Positions 33,811-42,409 of a stretch of DNA of 43,241 bases are shown here, piece after piece. The stretch lies in contig JAJZTH010000027.1 in assembly GCA_021849075.1 (NCBI GenBank), forward strand, positions 1 through 43,241, read 5' to 3'. This DNA is from Pseudomonadota bacterium (lineage in GTDB: Bacteria; Pseudomonadota; Alphaproteobacteria; Sphingomonadales; Sphingomonadaceae). Numbering within the stretch: the first letter of the stretch is position 1; the number at the start of each line of letters is the position of its first letter. The notes under the pieces were generated by a model, which was not told the DNA's origin, ran no database searches, and saw only the letters and a list, made by a program, of their open reading frames with translations. The translations under genes and the position numbers were made by a program.

Positions 33811-36516
33811 TCAGAAGCGGTAGTTGAAGCCCGCCATGAAGCGGCGGCCATAGGTTTGATAGTTGCGGATCTGGATCGACGCGCCGGTATCCACCGATAC
33901 GAAGGGTTCATCGGTCAGATTTTGGCCCTGCAGGAAGAGTGACAGCCCCTCCAGCGCGCTACCCTTCTGGAAATCATAGCCGATCTGTCCGTCGACGATG
34001 GTTTCGCTAAGCGCACGGCGCAGTTCGCGCTCGCCGCCAAAGCCCACAAACTGGCCGACGAAGGAGGAACGGTAGCGGACCGAACCCCGCGCGGAGAAAC
34101 CCCATTTTTCGAAGAAGAGCGTGCCGTTGGCGACCCAGCGCGAATAATCGGGCAGGTCTTCGGATGAGGCGCCAACGCCCGGCTTGATGCTGGTCTTGGT
34201 ATAGCCAAGGCCACCCGTCAGGCCGAAGCCCTCCAGTGCCGGCGTCACCACTTCGAACGGTACGGTGCCGGCGAGTTCGAAGCCGTAGAGCTTGCCCCCC
34301 TTGCCATTGACAGGGCGGGTCAGCGTGCCTTGCGGATCGGTGACGCCCGGCGGCAGCAGGATGGGCAGGCCGGTATAATCATAGTCCGCCGTTTCGCGAT
34401 AGACATAGCTTTGCAGCTTCTTGGCGAAGAGCTGGAGGCCCAGATACCCCTTTGTGCCGAAATATTTTTCGAAATTGAGGTCCGCGGCCCAGGCGCGATA
34501 GGGGCGCAGCGTGGGATTGCCACCGGTGCCGGTGATGACCCCGCTGGCGGTGTTATAGCCATAGTCGAGGCTGACCTTCATATCCTCGAAGCGCGGGCGC
34601 TGGATTTCGCGCGCGGCCGACAGGCGGATCACGAAATCGCTGGGCATGCGCAGCGACAGGTTCATCGACGGCAGCACGTCCCAATAGTTGGCGCCCCGCG
34701 TGGTCGGCACCAGATCGGCGGCGGCCAGGTTGACGAAACCGCGCGACTTTTGTTCGGTATTCTGGGCGAGCACACCGATATTGCCTGTCAGTTCGGACGA
34801 TCCGACCGACTGTTTGATATTGGCCATCAGATAGGCGGACATGACCCGTTCTGTCACCGAATAGGCTTTGGCCGGCACATCCTTGCTGGGGTTCAATATC
34901 TTCTGATAGACCCCGTCTTCCAGCAGCTTGAAGGGATCATAGCTCAAGACCGGGCCAAGGCCGATGAAGCTCAGATCCGTGGCGGCGAGCCGATATTGTT
35001 GCGGCAGCACCAGCGAAGTCGCTCCATTGGCGAGGTTCAGCACATATTCTTCCGGCGTCTTCGCCTTGGTGCGGTCGGTATAGCCAAGGCCGACTGTGAC
35101 CTTCGACAGGAAGCTGTCTTCGATATCCTTGCCGAACTCGATCTGATAGCTTTTGATTTCATCGTCGATGATGCGGTTGTTGTAATAGCCTTCCTGATGG
35201 CCGAGCGGCGCACCGCCGCCCCAACCGAGCGGATCGGTCAGCACCATCAGATTGGGGTCGCTATAGTCCAGCAGATGGCTGGTGAAATGCGTGCCCTTAC
35301 GATCGCTGACGAAATCCAGCGTGTCGGTCGCGCCATTGCCCGCGCCTGGCCCGGTGCCAGCGTTGGATTCGAGCGACAATTCGCTGCGATCGGTGCGCGA
35401 ATAGCCAAAATCGAAGCTGGCCGACCAGCCATCGTCGCCGGTATATTTGGCGTTGAAGCCCCCGGAGAAAATAGTCGACTTACGCTCATAGCCATGGTTG
35501 TTCACCACGGCTTCGACATTGGTGAAGGTGCCGCTGTTGATGAAATTGCCGTCGGTCGTTTCGCTGCCGGCGACGGGCGTGGCCGCGCTCCAGAACAGCG
35601 GCACTTCCACGCCGCGCTTGATCTGCTTGTCCTTGAAGTCGCCATAGAAGCCGTCGAAGGTCAGCAGCAACGTGTCGGTCGCCTGCATCTGGACGCTGCC
35701 CTGAATGCCCAGGCGCTTCAACTGCGTCGACACGCCGAAAGGCTTCACGCCGCCGATGACCTTACGGCCATCGCTGGTGTCGGCATAGCCCCAGGCTTCG
35801 AACTCCTTCGACTGATAGGGTTCGTCGCTATAGGCGACCGAAAGCGCGACGCCGATGCGGTCGCCGGCAAACTGGTCGACATAGGTGCCGGTCAGGCGAT
35901 AGCCCTTGTCCTTGCTGTCGGCATTCACCTTGCCAAGATCGGCATAGACGCCGCGCGCGCCCACGGCGATCATCTGCTTGCCATAATCGAGCGGACGGAT
36001 GGTGCGGATGTCGACGGTGCCGACCAGACCCTGATGGATGAGGTTGGCCTGCGGCGTCTTGTAGACATCGACGCGGTTGACGACCTCGGCAGGATATTGA
36101 TCGAATTCGACATTGCGCTGTTCGCCGGTCGACGTCTGCGGACGGCCGTTGAGCGTGGTCGAGGACAGGTCCGCGCTGGCGCCGCGGATCGCGATCGAAT
36201 TGGCGCGGCCGAACAGGCGCTGCGACGTCAGGCCGGGCAAACGCGCGATGGATTCGCCGATCGATGCGTCGGGCAGTTTGCCGATATCTTCGGCCGAAAC
36301 CGATTCCACGATCGTCTGCGCGTTTTTCTTGACGTTGACGGCGCTTTGCAGCGCGGCGCGGAAACCGGTGACGATGATGGTGTCGCTCGCTTCCCCTTGC
36401 GGAGCGGCGTCGGCCTGCGGCGCATCCTGTGCGATGGCGGGGGTAACGCCGCCGGCGACCATGATCGCAAAAATGGAAGCGCCCAGCATGCGGGCGCGGT
36501 CAAACTTGTTGGCCAC
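33811..36516 (-). CDS. TonB-dependent receptor of the alpha-glucan locus (Xanthomonas-Caulobacter type)
   Basis: A 901-residue outer-membrane receptor. A signal peptide (MLGASIFAIMVAGGVTPAIAQ) precedes TIIVTGFRAALQSAVNVKK. The plug has SVSAEDIGKLPDASIGESIARLPGLTSQR and the VEFDQYPAEVVNRVDVYKTPQAN motif of the sugar-linked receptor subfamily. The barrel ends FMAGFNYRF with terminal Phe. The start is a GTG at 36516 with GGAGAGG upstream; the nearby ATG at 36520 is out of frame. It is the first gene of the minus-strand glycan operon and is divergent from LacI. It probably imports maltodextrins. No inner-membrane sugar transporter is encoded in the window. Confidence 0.92.
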   Translation of the reverse strand: MANKFDRARMLGASIFAIMVAGGVTPAIAQDAPQADAAPQGEASDTIIVTGFRAALQSAVNVKKNAQTIVESVSAEDIGKLPDASIGESIARLPGLTSQRLFGRANSIAIRGASADLSSTTLNGRPQTSTGEQRNVEFDQYPAEVVNRVDVYKTPQANLIHQGLVGTVDIRTIRPLDYGKQMIAVGARGVYADLGKVNADSKDKGYRLTGTYVDQFAGDRIGVALSVAYSDEPYQSKEFEAWGYADTSDGRKVIGGVKPFGVSTQLKRLGIQGSVQMQATDTLLLTFDGFYGDFKDKQIKRGVEVPLFWSAATPVAGSETTDGNFINSGTFTNVEAVVNNHGYERKSTIFSGGFNAKYTGDDGWSASFDFGYSRTDRSELSLESNAGTGPGAGNGATDTLDFVSDRKGTHFTSHLLDYSDPNLMVLTDPLGWGGGAPLGHQEGYYNNRIIDDEIKSYQIEFGKDIEDSFLSKVTVGLGYTDRTKAKTPEEYVLNLANGATSLVLPQQYRLAATDLSFIGLGPVLSYDPFKLLEDGVYQKILNPSKDVPAKAYSVTERVMSAYLMANIKQSVGSSELTGNIGVLAQNTEQKSRGFVNLAAADLVPTTRGANYWDVLPSMNLSLRMPSDFVIRLSAAREIQRPRFEDMKVSLDYGYNTASGVITGTGGNPTLRPYRAWAADLNFEKYFGTKGYLGLQLFAKKLQSYVYRETADYDYTGLPILLPPGVTDPQGTLTRPVNGKGGKLYGFELAGTVPFEVVTPALEGFGLTGGLGYTKTSIKPGVGASSEDLPDYSRWVANGTLFFEKWGFSARGSVRYRSSFVGQFVGFGGERELRRALSETIVDGQIGYDFQKGSALEGLSLFLQGQNLTDEPFVSVDTGASIQIRNYQTYGRRFMAGFNYRF

Positions 36517-36655
36517 TCATCCTCTCCCCTATGTCACCGGACGGACCCTGATCGCCGGCGCAAAAACCCTTGTGTGCCGCAGGCGTGGTCGTGCAGCGCC
36601 ACTATCCTGCGGTTGGGGGTTCTTACGCCGCGTCCGGGCAAGGGGACCAGAAGGC

Positions 36656-36676
36656 ATACGTATACGCATATTATGC
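36656..36676. promoter_or_regulatory. overlapping palindromes in the LacI/receptor gap
   Basis: ATACGTAT (36656-36663), CGTATACG (36659-36666) and GCATATTATGC (36666-36676) overlap in an AT-rich block 140-160 bases from the receptor GTG. They are candidate LacI-type operator or promoter elements. The sequence symmetry is seen; assignment is inferred. Confidence 0.45.
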
Positions 36677-36725
36677 AGGCCACCCGACTGTGGCGGTGAT
36701 GCAACGCTCCGCTTCCAGCAAAAGC

Positions 36726-36737
36726 ACGCAATTGCGT
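36726..36737. promoter_or_regulatory. palindrome ACGCAATTGCGT, candidate LacI operator
   Basis: A perfect 12-bp palindrome lies 57 bases before the LacI ATG. A second dyad, CTACA-N5-TGTAG (36754-36768), lies closer to it. LacI regulators often bind symmetrical sites with a CG or AT centre, and autoregulation from this gap is plausible. Confidence 0.5.
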
Positions 36738-36793
36738 TGTTTTCCTGGTGCTTCTACAACGGGTGTAGCGCAGGCATCGCGCGGGAGAGACAG

Positions 36794-37828
36794 ATGGGCC
36801 GCCAGCCGGGCAGCAAGCCGACCAGCTTCGACATCGCCTATCTGGCGGGCGTTTCCCAGCCGACGGTCAGCCGGGCGCTGCGGGGATCACGATCGGTCAG
36901 CATGGCGACACGCCAACGGATCGAGGCGATCGCGCGTGAACTCAACTATTCTGTCGACAAAAATGCGTCGTCGCTGCGATCCCAACGGTCGAACACGATC
37001 GCCTTGCTGTTCTTCGAAGACCCGACGCCCGACGAATCCAACATCAATCCCTTCTTCCTGTCGATGTTGGGATCGATCACGCGGCAATGCGCCGCGCGGG
37101 GGTTGGACCTGCTGATTTCCTTCCAGAAAATGGAGGATGACTGGCATGTCCGCTATCAGGACAGTCATCGCGCTGACGGGCTGATCCTGTTGGGCTATGG
37201 CGACTATACGCTCTACACGCAGCGGCTGGAGCAACTGGTCGGGCATGGCACCCATTTCGTGCGGTGGGGATCGGTGAGCGACGCGAATATCGGCGCTACC
37301 GTTGGATCGGACAATGTCGGTGCAGGGCGGCTGGCGGGCGAGCATCTGCTGGTATCAGGCCGGCGACGCATCGCCTTTCTGGGGCATGCCGATGACCATT
37401 ATCCCGAATTTGCCGACCGGTATCGCGGCCTGTGTGATGCGATGGCTGGGCGGGGGATCGCGCCACATCCCATTCTTCAGGTTGATGCTCTGACGGCTGA
37501 GGATGCCGGCCATGCCGCAGCATGGACGCTGATGAGGCGTGGCGCGGTGTTCGATGCGATCTTTGCCGCCAGCGATCTGATCGCCATCGGCGCGATGCGC
37601 GCGCTGGCGGAAGCGGGGTTGCGAGTGCCGCAGGATGTGGCGATTGTTGGTTTTGACGATATTCCGGCCGCCAGCCTGACCAGCCCGCCGCTCACGACTG
37701 TCATGCAGGATATGAAAGGAGCTGGCGAACTGCTGGTCGAAACGGTGATGGCGCAGGTGGAAGATGGATCGCCACCGCCCGCCATGCTGCCGGCGCGGTT
37801 GATTATACGGCGCAGCACCGATGGCTGA
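36794..37828 (+). CDS. LacI-family transcriptional regulator of the alpha-glucan locus
   Basis: A 344-residue LacI-type repressor. The N-terminal helix-turn-helix and hinge read [46 protein letters not shown] (residues 10-55). The periplasmic-binding-protein-like effector domain follows, with the end [22 protein letters not shown]. The ATG at 36794 has GGGAGAGACAG upstream. Divergent from the receptor, and with palindromes between, it likely represses the operon and is relieved by a maltose-type sugar. The inducer is unknown. Confidence 0.93.
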   Translation: MGRQPGSKPTSFDIAYLAGVSQPTVSRALRGSRSVSMATRQRIEAIARELNYSVDKNASSLRSQRSNTIALLFFEDPTPDESNINPFFLSMLGSITRQCAARGLDLLISFQKMEDDWHVRYQDSHRADGLILLGYGDYTLYTQRLEQLVGHGTHFVRWGSVSDANIGATVGSDNVGAGRLAGEHLLVSGRRRIAFLGHADDHYPEFADRYRGLCDAMAGRGIAPHPILQVDALTAEDAGHAAAWTLMRRGAVFDAIFAASDLIAIGAMRALAEAGLRVPQDVAIVGFDDIPAASLTSPPLTTVMQDMKGAGELLVETVMAQVEDGSPPPAMLPARLIIRRSTDG

Positions 37829-37938
37829 ACAGGGACCCCGCGCGGGTTGCCACGACCATAAAGCAACTCCACCAGCATGCCGTTTTCCGCCGCCGGCGCT
37901 GTGATCCAATGGATGCCCCCCCTCTTCAGGAGGATGTG

Positions 37939-38448
37939 TCAGTCATCCATCGCCTGTGGGCAAGCGCTGGCCAGCAGGGCGTTCACGGCCTTGAGCGTTT
38001 CGTTGAGCTGCTCCATGCGCTGCGCACCGATGCGATCCTGCAAGGCATCATTCTGTTCGATGGCCGCCAGCCTTAGCGGCTCTCGCAGGGTGCGGCCCTT
38101 ATCCGTCAGATGCACCATGATCAGCCGACGGTCCGAGGCGATCCGCCGCCGTTCAATGAAACCCGATTTCTCCAGCCGGGTCAGGGTCTGCCCCACGGTC
38201 GCCTTCCCGATATCCAGCCTGCGCGCCAGCTCCACCTGCGACAAAGGCTCGTCGAACCAGAGTTCGCCAAGGACATAGGCTTGGGCAGGGGCGATGCCGG
38301 TGCCGGTGATGCGCGCCATATAGTCATTCTGGGTGATGCGGGCGAGCAATTGCGCCTGATAGGCGAGACTTTCCTTGAACTGGGGGAAGGGGGCTTCATC
38401 CGTCTGCACGGCCTTCTTCGCGCGGTCCTTCGCCTGTGCGGTTGCCAT
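37939..38448 (-). CDS. MarR-family transcriptional regulator
   Basis: A 169-residue winged helix-turn-helix protein. The DNA-binding region is SQVELARRLDIGKATVGQTLTRLEKSGFIERRRIASDRRLIMVHLTDKGR (about residues 75-125), with flanking dimer helices. The ATG at 38448 has AAGGGGG upstream; a longer frame to 38649 runs into the SDR coding DNA. It converges on LacI and is upstream-adjacent to an SDR gene on the same strand. It is a candidate repressor of the two divergent SDR genes and the kinase pair. The ligand is unknown. Confidence 0.85.
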   Translation of the reverse strand: MATAQAKDRAKKAVQTDEAPFPQFKESLAYQAQLLARITQNDYMARITGTGIAPAQAYVLGELWFDEPLSQVELARRLDIGKATVGQTLTRLEKSGFIERRRIASDRRLIMVHLTDKGRTLREPLRLAAIEQNDALQDRIGAQRMEQLNETLKAVNALLASACPQAMDD

Positions 38449-38531
38449 GGTGATGATCCCCCTTCTTGCCATGTGGAAGCGGCCTTTTTCGCCAAAGCCG
38501 GCAGGCTGGTCAAGCTGACTGCCGCCCCGGA

Positions 38532-39326
38532 TCAGCTGTGCAGATGGGCCGTAGCGCGTTCGGCGGCGGCGCCCAGTTCCTTCAGGCTGGGGTTGCGACG
38601 CAGGGTCAGGCCGCCATTCACCTGCAAATTCTGGCCCGTCATGAAACATTCGTCCGATCCCAGCCAGACGACGGCAGCGGCGATATCGTCCCGCGTGCCG
38701 ACCCGGCCCAGCGGATATTCGCGGGTGAAGGCGTCCACCATTTCGGGGATCTGGAAGGTCATGCCCGCCATCGGCGTTTCGGTGATGCCGGGGGATATGG
38801 AATTGGCGCGAATGCCCCGATCGCCATATTCATTGGCGACCGTGCGGATCACATGGTCGATGCCGGCCTTCGTCCCCATATAGGCAGCGTGATTTTCGAG
38901 CATGATCGTCGCCGTGGCTGATGAAATCTGGATGATCGACCCGCCCCGATCCATCGTCCGCAACATCGCCTGAATGAAGAAGAAAGGCCCTTTGAACTGA
39001 ATGGCCAATATCTTGTCGAGATCGGCTTCGGTGGTGTCGTGGGTGGGTTTGAGCAGGCCCCAGCCGGTGGCGTTGACGCCGATGTCGATCCTGCCGAAGC
39101 GCGCGACGGCAAGATCGGCGGCGGCATCGACCTGCGCCTGATCGGTGATGTCGACCACCGCCGCTGCCCCGCCGATGTCCTGCGCCAGTCGGTCCAGTTC
39201 CTCTGCATGTCGACCGCCCACGACAACCTTGCAGCCTTCGGCCGCCAGGCGTTGCGCAATCGTCTGACCCATATTGTCTTTGCCCGCCGCGCCTAGCACC
39301 AGCGCCACCTTGCCATTCAGCCGCAT
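38532..39326 (-). CDS. SDR-family oxidoreductase
   Basis: A 264-residue short-chain dehydrogenase. The nucleotide site is VLGAAGKDNMGQTIA (residues 10-24). The active site is QISSATATIMLENHAAYMGTKAG with Tyr-x3-Lys. The tail SPGITETPM and the C-terminal CFMTGQNLQVNGGL are typical. The start is ATG 39326 with GGAGAG upstream; an in-frame ATG at 39338 is an alternative. It is divergent from a second SDR across palindromic DNA, with the MarR gene downstream. Substrate unknown; a hydroxy-acyl or alcohol substrate is likely. Confidence 0.87.
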   Translation of the reverse strand: MRLNGKVALVLGAAGKDNMGQTIAQRLAAEGCKVVVGGRHAEELDRLAQDIGGAAAVVDITDQAQVDAAADLAVARFGRIDIGVNATGWGLLKPTHDTTEADLDKILAIQFKGPFFFIQAMLRTMDRGGSIIQISSATATIMLENHAAYMGTKAGIDHVIRTVANEYGDRGIRANSISPGITETPMAGMTFQIPEMVDAFTREYPLGRVGTRDDIAAAVVWLGSDECFMTGQNLQVNGGLTLRRNPSLKELGAAAERATAHLHS

Positions 39327-39335
39327 GTCTCTCTC

Positions 39336-39352
39336 CATATAGTTAGTATATG
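39336..39352. promoter_or_regulatory. palindrome CATATA-N5-TATATG between divergent SDR genes
   Basis: CATATA (39336-39341) and TATATG (39347-39352) are exact inverse copies in the 88-base gap. The AT-rich 17-bp symmetrical site is of a size that MarR dimers bind, and a MarR gene lies 0.9 kb away. Confidence 0.5.
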
Positions 39353-39361
39353 TACAGTCTG

Positions 39362-39373
39362 ATAGCATGCTAT
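39362..39373. promoter_or_regulatory. palindrome ATAGCATGCTAT overlapping a -10 box
   Basis: A perfect 12-bp palindrome, overlapped at its end by TATTAT (39371-39376), a good -10 candidate for the plus-strand SDR gene starting at 39415. Repressor binding here would block the promoter. No good -35 was found. Confidence 0.45.
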
Positions 39374-39414
39374 TATGGATGGCACGCAAGAGCAATGCAC
39401 GACAGGAGCAGGAT

Positions 39415-40203
39415 ATGAGCGGAAAACTGAGCGGCAAGGTAGCGGTCGTCACCGGGGCAGCGCGCGGGCAGGGGGAGGCGACGGCCCGGCTTTTTGCGAC
39501 GCAGGGTGCGAAGGTCGTGCTGGCCGACATGCTGGAAGCGGACGCGCAAAAGGTGGCTGCGGACATTGGCGACAATGCCATGGCCCTGAAGATCGATATC
39601 AGCGCCGAAGAAGAATGGACTGCGCTCGCCCGGACAGTCGAGTCGCGCTGGGGAGCGGTCGATATATTGGTCAACAATGCCGGGATCGTGCATCCGGCGA
39701 GCATGCTGGACCTGACAAAGGCGGATTTCGAGCGTGTCCTGTCCATCAATCTGATCGGCGCATGGCTGGGCATCAAGGCGCTGGCGCCCGGCATGATCGC
39801 GAAGGGCAAGGGGGCGATCGTCAACATCTGTTCCAGTTCGGGCCTGTGGGGCATGAACGGCCTGACCGCCTATTCGGCGAGCAAATGGGCGCTGCGCGGG
39901 ATCAGCAAGACGGCAGCGATGGAATTGGGACATAAGGGCGTGCGGGTAAACGCAGTCTTCCCCGGCGGCATCAACACCGTCATGGGCAATGTCACCAACG
40001 AAGCACCGTCCGAACTCGCCAAATATTATGTCGGCCAGCCGATCCAGCGTATTGGCGAACCCGAAGAAGTGGCGGCAACCAGCCTGTTTCTGGTCAGCGA
40101 CGAAGCATCCTATGTCAACGGTGCGGAAATCACGGTGGATGGCGGGATGACGGTGGGCGTCTATACGCCGTTCCTGCCGGGCGCTCCGGACAATCTTGGA
40201 TGA
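39415..40203 (+). CDS. SDR-family oxidoreductase
   Basis: A 262-residue short-chain dehydrogenase. The nucleotide site is VVTGAARGQGEATARL (residues 11-26). DILVNNAGIVHP follows, with active site NICSSSGLWGMNGLTAYSASKWALRG (Tyr-x3-Lys) and NGAEITVDGGM at the end. CAGGAGCAGG precedes the ATG. It resembles steroid- or alcohol-acting SDRs. It is divergent from the other SDR and converges on the kinase gene. The substrate is not known. Confidence 0.92.
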   Translation: MSGKLSGKVAVVTGAARGQGEATARLFATQGAKVVLADMLEADAQKVAADIGDNAMALKIDISAEEEWTALARTVESRWGAVDILVNNAGIVHPASMLDLTKADFERVLSINLIGAWLGIKALAPGMIAKGKGAIVNICSSSGLWGMNGLTAYSASKWALRGISKTAAMELGHKGVRVNAVFPGGINTVMGNVTNEAPSELAKYYVGQPIQRIGEPEEVAATSLFLVSDEASYVNGAEITVDGGMTVGVYTPFLPGAPDNLG

Positions 40204-40215
40204 GTGACGGCCGGG

Positions 40216-40241
40216 GCTGGAGGGCGGATCAGCCCTCCAGC
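40216..40241. terminator. hairpin terminator at the SDR/kinase convergence
   Basis: GCTGGAGGGC (40216-40225), loop GGATCA, GCCCTCCAGC (40232-40241). The perfect 10-bp stem overlaps the kinase 3' end. It can stop transcription from both sides. Confidence 0.7.
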
Positions 40242-41290
40242 GTTGTGCGGGCCAGGGCGGCGATCCGCCAGACCCGATCCTGGCTATGCACCATGACCCG
40301 GCTGGAGGCTGTCCCGTCCGCCGCCCGTTTCAATATGCCCTGCACCATGGCGGCATAGCGGAACTGTGCGAAGGCCAGATACCAGCGCATGTCGGGCACC
40401 GGGATATTCCGTCTTGCGCAATAAAGCGTGATATATTCGTCCATCGTCGGAATGCCGAGTGAAGGCAAGTCGCGGCCATGCAGGCTGGTGGCGGCAAGGC
40501 CGGAATCGGACAGATCCCACCAGGCGCGGAAATGATGGGCCAGATCGATCAGCGGATCGCCCAGCGTCGCCATTTCCCAATCCAGTACGGCGGCGATGCG
40601 GGGGGCGTTCGGCGTGATGATCAAATTGTAGAGACCATAGTCGCCATGGATGAAGCGCGTCTCTGCCGATTGTGGCAGTTGGCGGGGCAATTGATCGATC
40701 AGGCAATCCATGTCCGGGATCACCGCCATGGCGGATTGCGCATAGTTGGTGGACCAGCGCTGGAGATTGCGAGCGGCATAGCCATCTGGCGGGGCCAGAT
40801 CGGCCAGGCCGATGGCGGCGGGATCCAGTGCGTGAAGCCGCGCCAAAACCCCATTCATCGCGTCATAGACGCGCGCGCGATCCGATGGCGGGGCAGATCC
40901 CATGTCCGCTTCCCAGAAGACGTGCCCCGAAACATGATCGACGATGTAGAATTCCGATCCGATCACTCCCGCGTCGTCGCAATAGACATGGGGTCGGGGG
41001 ATTGGCACGCCGCTGTCGCGCAGGGCGCGCAAGATGCGATATTCCCGGTCGATCCGGTGGGCCGACGGCACTAGCGGTCCCGGCGGCTTGCGGCGGAGCA
41101 CATAGTCGCCCGCAGGACCGGACAGGCGATAGGTCGGGTTGGACTGACCGCCACGGAACTTGGTCAACGACAGGTCATGATCCATGCCGGGCAGATGCGG
41201 TCCCAGCCATGCGGCAAGTCTGTCGAGGTCGATCACCAGATGCGGGGGCGGCGTTTCTTCACCGGCGAACTGTTCCTGCCGGCCGGTCAT
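40229..41290 (-). CDS. aminoglycoside-phosphotransferase-fold kinase (4-hydroxyacyl type candidate)
   Basis: A 353-residue kinase of the APH/choline-kinase fold. ATP-binding Lys is in YVLRRKPPG, the catalytic loop is FIHGDYGLYNLII and the metal Asp is in AAVLDWEMATLGDPLIDLAHHF. It resembles the kinase part of ACAD10/ACAD11 and bacterial LvaA, which phosphorylate 4-hydroxyacyl-CoA. The overlap with the acyl-CoA dehydrogenase gene upstream (4 bases) supports the pairing. Its role here is inferred; the partner is truncated, so the pathway may be inactive. Confidence 0.85.
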   Translation of the reverse strand: MTGRQEQFAGEETPPPHLVIDLDRLAAWLGPHLPGMDHDLSLTKFRGGQSNPTYRLSGPAGDYVLRRKPPGPLVPSAHRIDREYRILRALRDSGVPIPRPHVYCDDAGVIGSEFYIVDHVSGHVFWEADMGSAPPSDRARVYDAMNGVLARLHALDPAAIGLADLAPPDGYAARNLQRWSTNYAQSAMAVIPDMDCLIDQLPRQLPQSAETRFIHGDYGLYNLIITPNAPRIAAVLDWEMATLGDPLIDLAHHFRAWWDLSDSGLAATSLHGRDLPSLGIPTMDEYITLYCARRNIPVPDMRWYLAFAQFRYAAMVQGILKRAADGTASSRVMVHSQDRVWRIAALARTTLEG

Positions 41291-42028
41291 TCCGCCGTCA
41301 CCCGAATGCGGGGCGTACGATATTTATCCAGTTCAAGCCGGGCGATGGTGCGATTATGCACTTCGTCCGGGCCGTCGCCGATGCGGATCATGCGCATGCG
41401 CGCAAAGGCGAAACCCAGTCCATCATCGTCGCACAGGCCCGCCGCGCCATGCGCCTGAATCGCCATGTCGGCGATCGACTGGCCGATGCGGGTGGCGGCG
41501 ACCTTGATCTGCGCGATTTCGCTGCGCGCGCCCTTGTTCCCGACCGTATCCATCAGATGCGCGGCGTGCTGGGTCAGCAACCGGCACATGTTGATCTGGG
41601 TGCGGGCTTCGGCGATCCGCTCCTGCCATAGCGACTGGCCTGCCAGCGCTTTCCCGAAAGCGACGCGGGTCAGCAAACGACGGCACAGTTGTTCGAGCAA
41701 GCGCTCGCACTGGCCGATGATGCGCATGCAATGATGGATACGGCCCGGTCCAAGCCGCCCCTGCGAGATTTCGAAGCCGCGCCCTTCCCCCAGTACGATA
41801 TTGGCGGCGGGCACGCGGACATTGTCGAACAGGATTTCGGCATGGCCTTTTGGTTCGTCATGATAGCCAAAGACGGTCAGCGGACGGATGCGGGTAATGC
41901 CGGGCGTATCGGGCGGCACCAATATCTGCGATTGTTGCAGATGGCGCGGCGCTGCCGGATCGGTCTTGCCCATGACGATGTAGAGGCCGTTACGCGGATG
42001 ATAGGCGTTGGTGATCCACCAACTGCGC
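41287..42028 (-). pseudogene. 3' remnant of an acyl-CoA dehydrogenase gene (ACAD11/LvaC-like)
   Basis: About 247 codons of the C-terminal part of an acyl-CoA dehydrogenase. Recognisable sequence starts at GRSWWITNAYHPRNGLYIVMGKTDP and runs through FEISQGRLGPGRIHH to GDGPDEVHNRTIARLEL. Members have about 400 residues, so roughly 160 N-terminal residues, including part of the FAD-binding region, are missing. The frame stays open upstream but reads low-complexity sequence unlike the family. The DNA to the right belongs to another gene (41990-42409), so a rearrangement joined them near 42020-42030. A perfect inverted repeat, GTTGGTG-ATC-CACCAAC, lies at 42007-42023. The product is probably not functional. 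Confidence 0.8.
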
Positions 42029-42409
42029 CCAGACCTCATCCCTGACGCCGCTCCCCGCCAGATAGGTCTCGTGGCGACGAGCGATGAGGGCTTCGGCAGA
42101 CGCCGCGATGCCGGCCGCGTCGAGTCGCTCTGCCTCCTCTCCAAGAAGGGCGGCACGGTCGGCGGGCGCAAGAACTGCGCCGGCGGCAACCGCGATCACC
42201 GCCCCACCCGCGGTGTCGGGCGCCTCCCCGGGTTGCGATCCGATCGCCCTAGCCAGCTTAACCAGCAGGTCGTCCTCACCGTGGACGGCGGCAACTGCAT
42301 CGACGGCTTGCGACCGGTCCAGCTCTGCGGACGCCGATGACGGCTGTCCGAGCAACAGGAGCGGTCCTAGAGCAAGCGCAATCATGCGGCGGTTGACTGA
42401 ACTGGCCAT
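41990..42409 (-). CDS. truncated exported hypothetical protein, fused at its end to the dehydrogenase remnant
   Basis: A 139-residue frame with a signal peptide (MIALALGPLLLLGQPSSASA) and an Ala/Glu-rich helical mature part. No family recognised. AGGGG lies upstream of the ATG at 42409. The last 10 codons (LVDHQRLSSA) are read out of frame from DNA belonging to the dehydrogenase remnant. The true C-terminus is therefore probably lost at about 42028. It may be an unidentified gene broken by the same event. Confidence 0.45.
   Translation of the reverse strand: MASSVNRRMIALALGPLLLLGQPSSASAELDRSQAVDAVAAVHGEDDLLVKLARAIGSQPGEAPDTAGGAVIAVAAGAVLAPADRAALLGEEAERLDAAGIAASAEALIARRHETYLAGSGVRDEVWAQLVDHQRLSSA

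Noticed and set aside
34330..36699. Plus-strand frame of 789 residues across the receptor gene
   Set aside because: It is a shadow of the TonB-dependent receptor on the minus strand, with no domain of its own.
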